From positions 35,695,914-35,759,913 of the forward strand of contig NC_090259.1 of assembly GCF_037325665.1 (NCBI RefSeq): a DNA stretch of 64,000 nucleotides, written 5' to 3'. This document shows, in pieces, positions 1-10,855 of the stretch. Below the pieces are notes generated by a model that was not told where the DNA came from, did not search any database, and worked only from the letters and a program-made list of their open reading frames with translations. The stretch comes from Littorina saxatilis (taxonomy: Eukaryota; Mollusca; Gastropoda; Littorinimorpha; Littorinidae). The translations under genes and the position numbers were made by a program. Position 1 is the stretch's first letter, and each line of letters begins with the position of its first letter.

Positions 1-98
1 GCTCCAATGTGTTGCAGCAAATGTGACAGGGAGACTACCGTCGCCCTTCACAGCAGACTCTGCAGAGTTGTTCGCCTTAGAAGTTGCGAGCTATTTAT

Positions 99-1846
99 CT
101 TCTTCTTCCATTTAACGCCCAGGGTCAACGTTCTGACTATTAGTTACGCATTGAAGGGTTGCGGAAGAAAAAAAAAAGGAAAAATCACCTAATTTGCAGG
201 GTGGGGGGGGGGGGGGGGGCAGGACCACACAGCATTTTCAAGTCTCGGGCTAGGCCAAGCCGGCGGCCGGAGCGGTTGCAGGGGTTAAACCCCTGCCGGT
301 GCTGCCCCAGCCTTCATCGACCCTACTTACTGGTGGCCTAGGACAGGGTACAGGGTTTTGTTTACAGGTGCTGGCAGTGGTGGGATGCGCTGGAGGTGAA
401 GGCGGCTGCTGTCGCCGCGCTGACAACCTCCTCTGGTAGCTCATTCCACTCCCTGATGGTTCTGGGGAGGAAGCTGTTCAGTCTCGTATCGGTCTTGCTT
501 GGGATCCTGTTGAAGGCTCTGGTGTTTGTTCTTGAGCTTCTTCTTGATCTGCTGGGGAGGTGTTGGAGCTCGTCGCAGTTGACCTTGACGAGATTGTTGG
601 TAATCTTGTACAGCATACACAGTCTGGACGTCCGTCTGCGTTGCTCAAGAGAGGGCCACTGGAGGGTCTGCAGCATCTCTCCGACACTTGAGGTGTTGCG
701 ATGTCGGTGGAGAACGTAGCGTGCTGCCCTGCGCTGTACGGCTTCGATCTTGGCGATGTTCTTCTACGAGGAGGGGTCCCAGGCTGTGCATGCGTACTCC
801 AGCAAAGGTCGCACTAGGGACTTGTAGGCCAGTTCCTTGGTGTGGACTGCTCCTATCTTGAGGTTCCTGCGAAGGAATCCAAGGGTCTGGTTGGCCTTCT
901 TCACGATGGTGTCGATGTGAATATCCCACTTCAGATCTGCTTGCACTGTCACTCCAAGGTATTTCGCGGAGGTGACATTCTCGAGGGCGTGTCCGTGCAG
1001 CGTATACTGGTGTGCGGAGGTCTTCTTCTTCTTACTGACTGTGAGCACACTGCATTTGTCGGGGTGGAAGGTCATGTCCCATTGTGACTCCCACTCTTCT
1101 AGTCGTTGTAGGTCGGACTGAAGGGCAGCATGATCGCTGGCGGCAGCGATGAGCCTGTAGACGATGGTGTCGTCGGCGAAGAGTCGAGTCGTGGAGGACA
1201 CCCGCGCAGCCAAGTCATTGATGTAGATCAGAAATAGACAAGGTCCGAGGACTGATCCTTGTGGTACGCCTGACTTGACCGGGATGTTGGTTGACCTTGA
1301 CCCTTCCACGACGACTGCTTGGCTCCGTCCATGTAGGAAACTGGCAATCCAGGAGTTGGTGGAGTTTCTGATGCCGTAGTGATGGAGCTTATGGACTAGC
1401 AGGGAATGGTTCACCTTGTCGAATGCCTTGGCAAAGTCCATCACCACGACATCTGTCTGGCCGTTCCTATCCAGGTTGGCTGCCAACTCGTTGATAAGCT
1501 CTAACAGCTGGGTCTCGCATGCTCAGCGTTGTTTCCTCAAGCCATGCTGTTGAGGGGTGAGGATCAGCTGTTGCTCCAAGAAGTCCATGATGTGACTAAC
1601 GAATATGTGCTCAAGGACTTTGCCAGATACACAGGTCAGGGATACAGGTCTATAATTCGCAGGGTTGTAGTGTTCTCCCTTCTTAAAGATGGGTGTGACG
1701 ATGGCCTGCTTCCAGTCTGAGGGTACCTCGCCACTGTCAAGGGAGCGCTTGAAAATCGGAGTCAGGATGGGAGCGATGTCATGGGCAAGCTCTTTGAGCA
1801 CTCTTGGTGAGATACCATCCGGGCCCGTCGCTTTTGTGGGGTTGAG
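99..1846 (-). mobile_element. 5'-truncated non-LTR retrotransposon (LINE), CR1/Jockey-type reverse transcriptase
   Basis: Minus-strand reverse transcriptase inserted in the first LTR of the miniature element, flanked by a 6-bp duplication ATTTAT (93-98 and 1847-1852). It starts abruptly at the conserved GPDGISP region (about 1830-1800). It then shows FDKVNHSLL, GVPQGSVLGP and the catalytic box as FADD instead of YADD, and ends with the C-terminal SFLPRTIREWNELP block (about 450-410). One frame runs from ~1846 to 362 with only two in-frame stops, a TGA at about 1523 and a TAG at about 764, and no frameshift seen. The endonuclease and ORF1 are absent, as expected for 5' truncation. The 3' untranslated part (99-361) holds a poly-G/C tract near 200-219. 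The clade is assigned by motif style only. Confidence 0.9.
362..1801 (-). pseudogene. LINE reverse transcriptase coding remnant
   Basis: Coding part of the LINE above. Readable blocks are 1523-1801, 764-1486 and 362-676, all in the same minus frame and separated only by two stop codons. The fingers-palm region carries KAFDKV (palm A), QGSVLGP (fingers/palm B') and FADDTIVYR (palm C). The thumb region carries a KYLGVTVQ-type block. The C-terminus LPRTIREWNELPEEV is typical of the CR1/Jockey supergroup. It cannot make a full polyprotein because the endonuclease domain is missing. Near-continuity of the frame indicates a fairly recent insertion. Confidence 0.85.
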
Positions 1847-2492
1847 ATTTATAGCTCGTAAGGCAACACCTGTGGATTGTAGAGTTCTGTTTGTGATGGG
1901 GTCTGGCGGCTTTTGTCTCTCTGTATGTTCATGGATTCCTTTGCGAATGCATAACAGTTTTTATAAGCTCTAAAATTCTCAATCCTGTTTGATTGGACTT
2001 CGTCTCCAAAGGTGATTGTGGTGTTTCGGCACTCGGTTACATTTGGCGTCGCCGACAGGATGGGACTCGACATGATATGTTCAGGAATGGCGTTATGGCC
2101 ACTGAATCATTTTTGTGCTGTTCCCATTCCACGAACCTGGGAGGGACCAAAGCTTGGCGGGTCCATGGTTCAGAACTTTGGGGACAAAGTTCATTCAAAC
2201 GGGGGCGAGTGTGACAGGGAGACTACCGTCGCCCTTCACAGCAGACTCTGCAGAGTTGTTCGCCTTAGAACTTGCGAGCTATTTATAGCTCGCAAGGCAA
2301 CACCTGTGGATTGTAGAGTTCTGTTTGTGATGGGGTCTGGCGGCTTTTGTCTCTCTGTATGTTCATGGATTCTTTTGCGAATGCATAACAGTTTTTATAG
2401 GGCTTAGAAATAAGCTCTAAAATTCTCAATCCTGTTTGATTGGACTTCGCCTCCAAAGGTGATTGTGGTGTTTCGGCACTCGGTTACACAAA

Positions 2493-3143
2493 CAATCTTT
2501 TTACTGGCTGTTTAACACCTTCCAATTACTTGATAGTTCACTCAGAAATATTTACTCTGCTTGCCAGCGGTTGATTTGGTTCCTCGTCTAATACATGTAC
2601 TGTACAAAACTTGCAAACTAACTTGTTTAAGTTAAGGGTGGGTAACTTATTTCACAATGTTGAAAATTAGAAAGGGATATGAAAGAGGGCTGGCACATTC
2701 AAAGTTTTTATGGAACTATTCATTTAGCTCTAAAATTTCTATACTGTTTTTTCTTTCTTCTTCAGCGTTCGATGATGATTGTATCTATATCCGTTGCCCC
2801 GTAAGATACATGTGAGATTTTGCTCCTAACTTAAAAAGTAATGTTCATCTCTAACATTGTTATTATTTGTTTGCTTTCTACATGCAGCTAACCCTCAACT
2901 TGTTGGAATCTTCCTCCCAGAATTCCCAATCATTAAGCCTGTTGTTTTTTTGTTTACAAAAATGAGGAAACGAAACCCGAGCTCAATAAACAGTAAAAAA
3001 ATAAGTAAAAAGAAAAAAAATAACTTACAAACTTGAAACAACACATTTTCTGGTCAAACGTGTAAACTATATTTTTCCAATTGAATATGCTACCAAGGTG
3101 TCAATGATTATAATATATATTTCAAGAGCCGTGTGATCCATAA
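2493..3143. other. Non-coding AT-rich stretch, nothing recognised
   Basis: AT-rich sequence between the miniature LTR element and the first 850-bp repeat copy. I see no conserved frame, RNA gene or clear repeat ends. Confidence 0.5.
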
Positions 3144-3875
3144 TGAAATTGACAAGAAGAGCGGGGTAGTAGTTGCGCTGAGCAGGATAGCACGCTTTTC
3201 TGTACCTCTCTTCGTTTTAACTTTCTGAGCGTGTTTTTAATCCAAACATATCATATCTATATGTTTTTGGAATCAGGAACCGACAAGGAATAAGATGAAA
3301 GTGTTTTTAAGTTGATTTCGAAAATTTAATTTTGATCATAATTTTTATATTTTTAATTTTCAGAGCTTGTTTTTAATCTAAATATAACATATTTATATGT
3401 TTTTGGAATCAGAAAATGATGAAGAATAAGATGAACGTAAATTTGGATCGTTTTATAAAAAAATTTTTTTTTTTTACAATTTTCAGATTTTTAATGACCA
3501 AAGTCATTAATTTATTTTTAAGCCACCAAGCTGAAATGCAATACCGAATTCCGGCCTTCGTCGAAGATTGCTTGGCCAAAATTTCAATCAATTTGATTGA
3601 AAAATGAGGGTGTGACAGTGCCGCCTCAACTTTTACAAAAAGCCAGATATGACGTTATCAAAGGTATTTATCGAAAAAAAGAAAAAACCATCCGGGGATA
3701 TCATTCCCAGGAACTCTCATGTAAAATTTCATAAAGATCGGTCCCGTACTTTGGTCTGAATCGCTCTACACACACACACGCACAGACAGACAGACACACA
3801 CACACATACACCACGACCCTCGTCTCGATTCCCCCTCTATGTTAAAACATTTATAGTCAAAACTTGACTAAATGT
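3144..3875 (+). mobile_element. 850-bp mobile repeat, copy 1 (truncated)
   Basis: Matches a family with two fuller copies at 29007-29857 (minus) and 32529-33378 (plus). Shared landmarks are GAAGAGCGGGGTAGTAG at the start, two related AATCAG/CATATATATG blocks, the CGACGAAGGCCGG segment, GACAGTGCCGCCTCAAC, an internal CA/CAGA microsatellite (about 3768-3807) and the terminal ACTTGACTAAATGT. This copy lacks about the first 150 bp of the consensus. No coding sequence is visible, so it is a non-autonomous element, probably MITE-like, of unknown superfamily. I recall this type of repeat as common in gastropods, but cannot check that here. Confidence 0.75.
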
Positions 3876-4171
3876 AAAAAGTAGGCACATGCATTTAGCT
3901 GTAGATCTTTGTGATGCAGTTAGTTATGTTAAAACCAAGTATATTGCCAGAAAAGTAATTCATACCCCTACTTTCATTTTTCATGAATTAGTGTTTATGC
4001 AGTGGACCGGAGACCTAGGACATCCCCCCCCCCCCCCCGAAATCATATTCGCAAGAGCAAACTCAGTGCAGACACTAAAATACACAACAAATCAAAATAA
4101 AAAAGAGTGACCCTGTTTTTGTTTTCCCAAAAATGTTGCAGACATTCCTGTAGTTTTAAGATGGGCTTGTT

Positions 4172-4186
4172 GGTATCTTCTATCTA

Positions 4187-4227
<41 letters not shown>

Positions 4228-4245
4228 GACTTGTGTCTGTCTGTC

Positions 4246-4282
<37 letters not shown>
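4172..4282. repeat. Compound microsatellite (CTAT)n(TA)n(CTGT)n(GT)n
   Basis: Successive CTAT, TA (about 4190-4226), CTGT and GT (about 4251-4281) runs. It forms the start of the repeat described at 4172-4780. Confidence 0.95.
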
Positions 4283-4283
<1 letters not shown>

Positions 4284-4780
4284 CGCGATGCACGGCCAAA
4301 GTTCTCGATGGATCTGCTTCAAATTTGGTGGGCATATTCAGGTAGACCCCGGACACAGCCTGGTCGATGAGAATTTTCAACACGTGCTTTCAGCGCGCAG
4401 CGCTGAACCGGTTTTGGTTTTTCTGTTCATCTTCCCAGATCCATTCCCAGTAACTCTTCCTTATCTTCTCAAGTGTTTTGCGTTTATCTCCCTTCCTTCA
4501 TGTGGCGTCAATCCATATTCCTGTTAATATTTTTAGAAGGTCACTGTTTACAACGCTCAATCCATATTCCCGTTACTATTTTTAGAAGGTCACTGTCCAC
4601 AACGGTTTCATCCCGGCGAAGCCGGGTATTACTCTTCCTTATCTTCTCCAGTGTTTTGCGCGTTTATCTCCCTTCCTTCGTGCGGTGCGCCGGCAAAGCC
4701 GGGGTACACCCGGCCAAGCCGGGTATTCGGCTCTACTTCTTCCCGGCGAAGCCGTACCCGGCGAAGCGGGTATTCATCTA
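4172..4780 (+). repeat. Dispersed-repeat-like block with internal direct repeats
   Basis: After the microsatellite comes a non-coding block with two nested duplications. A CTCTTCCTTATCTTCTC segment occurs at about 4455 and 4632. A ~49-bp unit containing TTTTTAGAAGGTCACTGT is repeated in tandem at about 4509-4606. GC-rich CCGGCGAAGCCGGGTATT-type units recur at about 4610-4770. The microsatellite start and iterated GC-rich hairpin-prone end look like a molluscan dispersed repeat, but only one copy is present here, so family and termini are not established. Confidence 0.5.
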
Positions 4781-6630
4781 GTCCACTAATATAACTGTTA
4801 TGAGGAATCTTGCCATATATTTGTATAAATAATTTCGGAGACTGAATTTGATGTTAGATTAGAGTAATGCATTACTGTCAAGTGTAATATGTTAATTATC
4901 TGATGTTTTATGTTATGTATAATGTATGTATATATCAATATTATTCGTATGTATATTTTTCATTTTGTTTCACACACCCCTTCATATGGGGCTATAAACC
5001 ATCCATCCATCCTCACTTTCGGGAAAATGTGTCACTGCTTTGACTCCTGTGAATGTCTTTTTGTGACTGATTGATTGTAGGCAATGTTAGCTCAACATCA
5101 TTCCTGGCATTCCCCAAACCTGAGAAACAAAGGGGCGTAAACACTCTAAATGAAAACATGTGCCCACAAGTAATGTAATGTAATTTGTGACAATGTATGG
5201 GGGTTATGATGTAATGTATATATGTATGATGATGTATTCTGTGTCGATTGTGAATGTATGGTGGGGTGGGGGGGTATGATGTAATTTAATGTACGATGAT
5301 GTACTTGGTATTTGATAGTGTATGATTGTTTGTTAGTTGTAGATTATAGTACGATGTTTGATGTTGTAATGTTTGTGCGTGTGTTATTGTTATGGAGTGG
5401 TATAGCCCGGTTTCTAGACAATCATAACTGTCTCTACACCACTCTATAAGTTTAGTATTTGTTTACAGGCTTGAATGTAATCTGAATAGTTGTCCGCTAC
5501 AGTAGCTTACAAGGCACAAGCGCACACGCACTCACACACGCAAAAAACCTGGTGTTAAATGGATCTTGACACTGCCAAGACTAATTATTATTGTTTACAA
5601 AGCTTTTTACATCACAATATCATTTCCGGGCTTCGACCAATACTCTAGGCCGACAACACCGCAAGAAACTCTACAGTCCAAGACGCAGACACCTTTTGGC
5701 TCAAACAAAGCAGCTTAACAGGTAAGACGAATAGGTATTCTACTGTACGTTACCCTACTGCCATCTTTCGGCCCTCAAGATGTTGGTATGGCTGTAAGTC
5801 CTTCAGACGACTGACAAGGGTGCACCAGTCCTCACGACACCGCAACCATTGCTTGACGTAGTCCTTGATCCTTCCAGTTCGTCTCGGCGGCTAACTGTAG
5901 AACTCTGCCAGCTCTCCATGCCATGGTCATGTACACCAAGCCGCAGTCACCAGTTCAGTTCAGCCTCCGTCGATGAAAACCCTCCAGTTGGAACACTGTA
6001 AAGTTTATAGTCCATAAGTCAACTTGTCTTTAGTTTCTTTCACTCGCACAATAAAAATACTCACTCGTCCAACATATTAAGCTGCATGAGCCAATATAAT
6101 TATTTACACGTTAATTCCTGTTTTCTAAAGCCAAGAAAACGTTACGTAAAACCCTCACATGTTTAAGCAGTGTAGCACAATAGCTTAGGCCTACACAATA
6201 ACGTTAAACACAGAACCAGTCACTCTTCTCACATACGACAACATGACATGAAAATATAACCGGTTTCAAACATACCTCAAAAGAGTGTAAAGCCAACATT
6301 TAGTACAGTCGCCGGCCTGGCATGAATATGAAAATGGAAGATATCATGTAAGCTGATAGGGAAAGTTCGTCAGTCTTCATCCTTCTTCAGTCAGATACCT
6401 AAAACAGGAGCCCGTCTGCTAAAGTGTTACGAAAAACATGAGTCGAGCTTGGCTCCTTGACGGCGACTGATTTTACAAAGTCGTTCTTGCTATGACATTG
6501 CCAGTGAGCTGTCGTCTGCATCACTTGCACGTGAAAAACCTTGTCAGTTACACAAAGGTTCAACTTCGGTCAACGTGACGGTATGCAGCCTATAGCCCTT
6601 TCCAATATCTGACCATCGCTATAGTCTATT
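4781..6630. other. Non-coding; partly a direct repeat with a downstream segment
   Basis: No gene seen. About 5200-5395 matches about 6690-6810: both carry GATGATGTA, TTGTTAGTTGTAGAT, AGTACGATGTTTGA and GTTGTAATGTTTGTGCG in the same order. The ~1.3 kb between has different composition and may be an insertion or simply unrelated spacer. No terminal repeats were identified. Confidence 0.45.
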
Positions 6631-6689
6631 CTATTTACAACAATACACATTACCAAAAATACGAGTAAACCGCTTCGTAACAGTTATAA

Positions 6690-7115
6690 TGCAATATGTT
6701 ATGATGTAATGTATGATGATGTATTCGGTGCATGATAGTGGATGTATGCTTGTTAGTTGTAGATCTAGTACGATGTTTGAGGTTGTAATGTTTGTGCGGG
6801 TGTTATAATGCAATATGTAGCCGTATGAGGGTTCCAGTTTGTGAGTTGTACATGACCGGGTGCTAGAGTGCTGCATGAATGAGTAAGTGTATGTGGAGCT
6901 GTATGGCTGGGTGAATTGTGGGTTGCGTACGTCCGAGGGGCACATGTAGCCTGTGTGTCTGGAGTAGTGGGTATGTTGCGTAAAGGTGTGCTGATATTGA
7001 ACTTCAGTTGTGTTTTGTAAATGTCTATGTATCAGTGTATTATGTCTTGCCACACACATGCCAAATTTCCTTGTATTGATGAGGACAATAAAACTTCTTG
7101 TATCTTGTATATAAC
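6690..7115 (+). repeat. Probable LINE 3' end
   Basis: Contains the second copy of the GATGATGTA/TTGTTAGTTGTAGAT segment. It ends in GACAATAAAACTTCTTGTA followed by TCTTGTAT. An AATAAA-like signal followed by a short TTGTAT-type tail is typical of truncated non-LTR elements. No coding sequence remains. Confidence 0.35.
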
Positions 7116-7160
7116 ACACACCCTTCTCCCTCACACACATACCCACTGTATATACATATC

Positions 7161-7161
<1 letters not shown>

Positions 7162-7210
<49 letters not shown>

Positions 7211-7213
7211 CAA
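7162..7213 (+). repeat. (GT)n microsatellite with short (GA) end
   Basis: About 20 GT units followed by GAGAGAGAG. Confidence 0.95.
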
Positions 7214-7896
7214 ACAAAATGCCATCAACAATCGATGTATATTTTATTCATGAATGGACTTCTCTACTGCAACAAAAACACAAATTTATGCACTCCAAAA
7301 TGTAAGTGCATTTGTGAGATAAGCCTTTTCTTTTTAACTAGACAACCAATGTTAATATCTTGTTACTGAAATACTGTGGATGTCCTTATTAGAGTCCAGT
7401 GAGTAGAAACTTATAGATACATGTCCACCACAGTACAAATAGTTTAAGTAGCATCATTGACAACCGCTGATTTAAGAGTATTTTAAAAATCAAGTAATTT
7501 TCGGGCCGATATCAAACACATATATATATTTGTGCAATTCACTGCTATCCTTGAAAATTTTAAAACAAAATCGACAGGCATAATGGAGGATAATACTCTG
7601 GCCTCCCATGCGGAAGGTCGTGTGTTCGAATCCCGGCTGTTCAAAATGCGTTAAGGGTGGGATTTTTTCTATCTCCCAGTCAACTTAAATCATCATATGC
7701 AGACCTGGACTGGTATTCAAGAAAACTCTTTAGCGCCACTTGGCCGCATGGTGGCGCTGTTTGAGCTGTAAGTCGCGCTAATCGGCATTCACGAAAGCCC
7801 GTTGTGACCCGCCAAAGTCACGTGACGCCTTCAAAGTTACAGGACCTACCCCTCGTCTCTACAATCGCTAACACCGTGTTATCTTCGTGATTCAAG

Positions 7897-8082
7897 ATGG
7901 CGGCCTTCATGATGTTGGAATATGCCGAGAGAAGAAATCTGAGAAGAATTTTCCGGGATCGCATTCATCCTGTGGATAAATATGACGATGTAGATTTGTA
8001 CAGAAAGTTTTATTTTTTTTTGTCTTCTCTTTTACCTTTGTTTTTTTTAAGCGGGGAGCATCCTTCTTCATATTTTTTTTAA
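7897..8082 (+). pseudogene. Harbinger transposase N-terminal fragment
   Basis: 61 codons; residues 1-40 match the N-terminal pattern of HARBI1-like nucleases (FRDR-HP-D-YDD-LY-KF). Residues after about 40 are encoded by a poly-T-rich stretch (FFLSSLLPLFF) and are not transposase. The DDE residues are absent. It lies within the 1.1-kb Harbinger element. Confidence 0.6.
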
Positions 8083-8261
8083 ATCAAATATTTACATGTT
8101 TAAGTTCAATAAATTAATATCATGGTAACCAAAAAAAACCAAAAAAAACCCCATTCCTGCCTAAAAATTTTTTTTTAAAATCAATTTGCTATTATAACGT
8201 ACTCTTTTGCACATGAAGAAAATAAACAAAAATAAACAAATGCCAAAGAGTAAAAAAAATT

Positions 8262-8345
8262 ACGGACAGATGGTGATTTGAACTCGACTCAATCGCGCAT
8301 CAGGCGAATGTGAGAACCGTTCGGCCACGGAATCAGTAGAAGAAA
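8262..8345 (-). repeat. tRNA-like SINE head fragment
   Basis: On the minus strand the sequence reads GTGGCCGAACGGTTCTCAC (A-box-like) and later GAGTTCAAATCACC (B-box-like), spaced as in a tRNA. The acceptor stem is not convincingly paired, so this is a tRNA-derived SINE relic or pseudo-tRNA and not a functional gene. Confidence 0.45.
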
Positions 8346-9080
8346 TTGGACACTGTAATGCATTAAAGAAGACGCGAGCACGTTTTCACCACAAGCCGGT
8401 ATGATCGAGCATCGGTTGAAATCTTTCGCGAGCAGTATCTCGTATTTGTCCGCGTTTCGCTGTCAGTCCAGTTAGCACTTCGTTTCCTCTTCCCCTCCAT
8501 CTCTTCCTCGTGTGCCTGCGCTTTCGCTTGTCCGATGGATGTTCCGTACATGTCGACTAAAGTAAATGTAATGCACACGTGTTCGTTCGCGGAATAAAAG
8601 CAATGAAGGCGGATAAGACCTACTGCCCGTGCGCACTGAACAGGAAGTGAGGGAAACCCCGTGGTTTATAAATAGACAACCTTGTTAGCTAACAGCGTTC
8701 GGAGGGGGACTCGTGAATGCCAGTTAAAATCGGAAGTTAAAGCGTAGTAGCTAAAACGGCTTCAGAATCTGAAACCACCTCAAATTCTTTTTCTTCTTGA
8801 ATACCACTCCTGCTGGCGCCTAATTCATCTTTGTGTGTACACGCAAAGCACAAGACCAAGTGCCCACCGAAAAGAGCCTGTAATCAATGTCACAGCTCGG
8901 TGTGTTTTGAAACAAGTGTTCATTTCAAACTTTTGCATGACAGTTTCTCTCAGAGCTAGTTGCATGGGCTTACTTTAGCTGTGATTCAGTAGGCTGAGCA
9001 TTACACACAATTTAAGGTGCTTGCCCCTACTCATAGTTTGAAAATTTGTATTCATATATGTACTAACATCCTGGATACTA

Positions 9081-10276
9081 AACCGTCATAAAAACCAGTT
9101 ATATGACTGGAAAGGCCACCCATTCCCCTCCCAAATTCAACAAACAGATTAATTTTACATAAGGTAGGTTCTATACAGTAAAACCTACAACAAAGACACC
9201 CCCTAAAATCCAATTCGCAAAAATCAAGGTTTAGTAAAATTGACAAAAACTCAGAAAAGCTAAAACACAAGTGTTGCATGTTATTGGAAATAACAATCTA
9301 ATTTGTATCCAAAACAGTTAGTTTTGTTCTCCATTCTTGTATAGCAATGATGTTATGCCATGCTGAACAGTGTAGGTGTTATTCTTCTCAGAAGCCATTA
9401 TGGCGGTTTTGAAAGCTGTTTTAGCGGATAGTGAGACAAAAAAACGGGACATTTCAACAACCACTCAAGGTATTGCCTTCCAGTTCCAACTGTCAGTGAT
9501 TTGTGGTAACAAATGTCGCAAAATTAACGCAGGGAATCTTAAGTCATTTGAGACATTGGTAACGCTGTTATGCGACATGCCAGAAAGAGTTGTAAAATTG
9601 TCTCCAGGTCATGACAGCCTTCATCCATAAAAAGCGCACTGCTGACACACTTAATTAACTGAGCATGGCTCTTGAAAGAGCATTTTTTCAGGAACTTTCG
9701 TTTCGTTTAAACCAGAGCGTTTTGAGCAGCCAGCGTTGAATATAATTATATTCAAATAAAGTGTAATTTGAAGCTTTGATACATCTTTATTTTTAAAACT
9801 CTTTCTGTCATGTCACACTGCCTTAAGATTCCGTGTGTATTTTACAAAATGTGTTAGCACTAGCACCCAAAATTTGAAGGCAATGCGTTGAGGAGTTACT
9901 GAAATGCACCGTTTTTGGTATCATACCTGCTAAAACGGCTTCCAAAACCGCATTTTATGGCTTCTGAGAAGAATTACACCTACACCGTTGAACATGTTAT
10001 AAGCTGGTCAAGATTGGAGAACACAGCTGACTGTTTTGGAAATAAATTTGATTGTTCTTTCCAATGACATGCAAAACTTGTTGCGTTTTAGCTTTTCTGA
10101 TTTTGTTGTTGATTTTACAGCATGAACCTTGCTTTGGCGAATTTGATTTTGGGGGTTGTCTGTGTTGTATGTTCCACGGTATAAACACTACCTCATGTAA
10201 AATCAATCTGTTTACTTAATATTGTAGGAAAATGGATGGCAATACCAGTCATATAACTGGTTTTACAAAATACGGC
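9081..10276. mobile_element. Foldback element with ~350-bp inverted arms
   Basis: Left arm 9081-9428 and right arm 9927-10276 are inverted copies of each other. Matching landmarks are AACCAGTTATATGACTGG / CCAGTCATATAACTGGTT, AGAAAAGCTAAAAC / GTTTTAGCTTTTCT and ATTCTTCTCAGAAGCCAT / ATGGCTTCTGAGAAGAAT. The spacer (9429-9926) holds an 84-codon open frame starting in the left arm (9376-9630) with no recognisable domain. The arms differ by small indels, so the element is old. Superfamily unknown and no target duplication identified. Confidence 0.7.
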
Positions 10277-10437
10277 CTAATCACAAAAATGTGCATAGTT
10301 TTTTTTTTATTTTTTTTTTACGTATAGTACAGAAGAATCTTTGATGCATATTTTTTTTTTCTCACCAGGAATCCAGGTGGACCTCTTGTATAAATAAGAG
10401 TGTTAAAATTATGAAAATTCTATGAATGTAACATTTA

Positions 10438-10855
10438 ACAAGAGGCGAAGCCTTCAAGGCTCACGTAAGAAATCGACAAACAGTAACACAAACTCAATCA
10501 CTCCGTCACACATACACACACACACACACACACAGTAAGCATAGGTGAAACTGTGCAAGAAAGCGAGACACTAGATCTTCCAACTAGTCTCGGCCCGCTC
10601 ACAATAACAATGACCGAGACTTTCAGTAATTCCTTCGCGTGACGTCTAACCCTCTTACGTCATAATGTGACGTCTTCAAATGTTAAAGTTTCTATCACAC
10701 ACGTCAAACACTTTTGACTGAGACGTAATCTTCTTATGCGAGCTTTATCCATAGACTCGGAAATGTTAAAGTTTCTATCACACACGCACGCACGCACGCA
10801 CAGACAGACAAAAGTTAGCATCGCATAGGCTACACTTACGTGAGCCAAAAACTTG
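10438..10855. mobile_element. Small inverted-end repeat, copy 1 (AACAAGAGGCGAAGCC family)
   Basis: Starts AACAAGAGGCGAAGCCTTC and carries inverted GGCTCACGTAAG (10459-10470) against CTTACGTGAGCC (10838-10849). Inside are CA/CACG microsatellites. A second copy begins identically at 53213. No coding sequence; MITE-like. Confidence 0.65.

Larger units (their letters stand above)
22..2488. mobile_element. Miniature LTR retroelement (TRIM-like, Ty3/gypsy-type ends), interrupted by a LINE
   Basis: Two ~279-bp direct repeats, each starting TGTGACAGGG and ending CGGTTACA, flank a 168-bp internal segment (2042-2209). The first repeat spans 22-2041 because a LINE sits in it; the second is 2210-2488. 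The internal part opens with a primer-binding-like TGGCGTCGCC (from 2044) and closes with a purine tract (2197-2209) directly before the second repeat. A 4-bp duplication CAAA flanks the whole (18-21 and 2489-2492). There is no coding capacity, so it would depend on a partner element. The repeats are very similar to each other, which suggests modest age. Orientation is plus, inferred from the primer site and purine tract. It is a fossil interrupted by one insertion. Confidence 0.8.
7708..8809 (+). mobile_element. PIF/Harbinger-type DNA transposon relic
   Basis: Ends are inverted: GACTGGTATTCAAGAA on the left and its near reverse complement on the right (about 8793-8809). A second inverted block GGCATTCACGA lies inside both ends. 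The 3-bp duplication CTG fits the 3-bp target duplication of PIF/Harbinger. A short frame from 7897 reads MAAFMMLEYAERRNLRRIF and then RDRIHPVDKYDDVDLYRKF, the N-terminal signature of HARBI1-like transposases. The frame runs into a T-rich stretch and stops at 8080, so the DDE nuclease core is lost. At 1.1 kb it is an internally deleted, non-autonomous copy. Confidence 0.75.
7580..8915 (+). mobile_element. tRNA-derived SINE split by a Harbinger-type transposon
   Basis: Left part 7580-7707 has a tRNA-like head with a B-box-like GTGTTCGAATCCCGG (about 7620) and a CTCCCAGTCAACTTAA body ending GCAGACCTG. Right part 8810-8915 resumes with CTGCTGGCGCC, then GTGTACACGC and AAGCACAAGACCAAGTG. The same GTGTACACGC/CAAGACCAAGTGCGCAC body occurs intact in the SINE at 17555-17908, which confirms that the two halves belong to one element. 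The inserted piece is 7708-8809, with CTG duplicated at the junction (7705-7707 and 8810-8812). Confidence 0.8.

Noticed and set aside
4092-4383. Overlapping frames with poly Tyr-Ile and His-Thr
   Set aside because: Microsatellite translation.
8262-8345. Possible tRNA gene on the minus strand
   Set aside because: Box-like motifs only; no good acceptor or anticodon stem, and it lies in repeat-rich DNA.
10501-10810. Regularly spaced repeats considered as a CRISPR-like array
   Set aside because: CA and CACG microsatellite stretches within a mobile repeat; no unique spacers.
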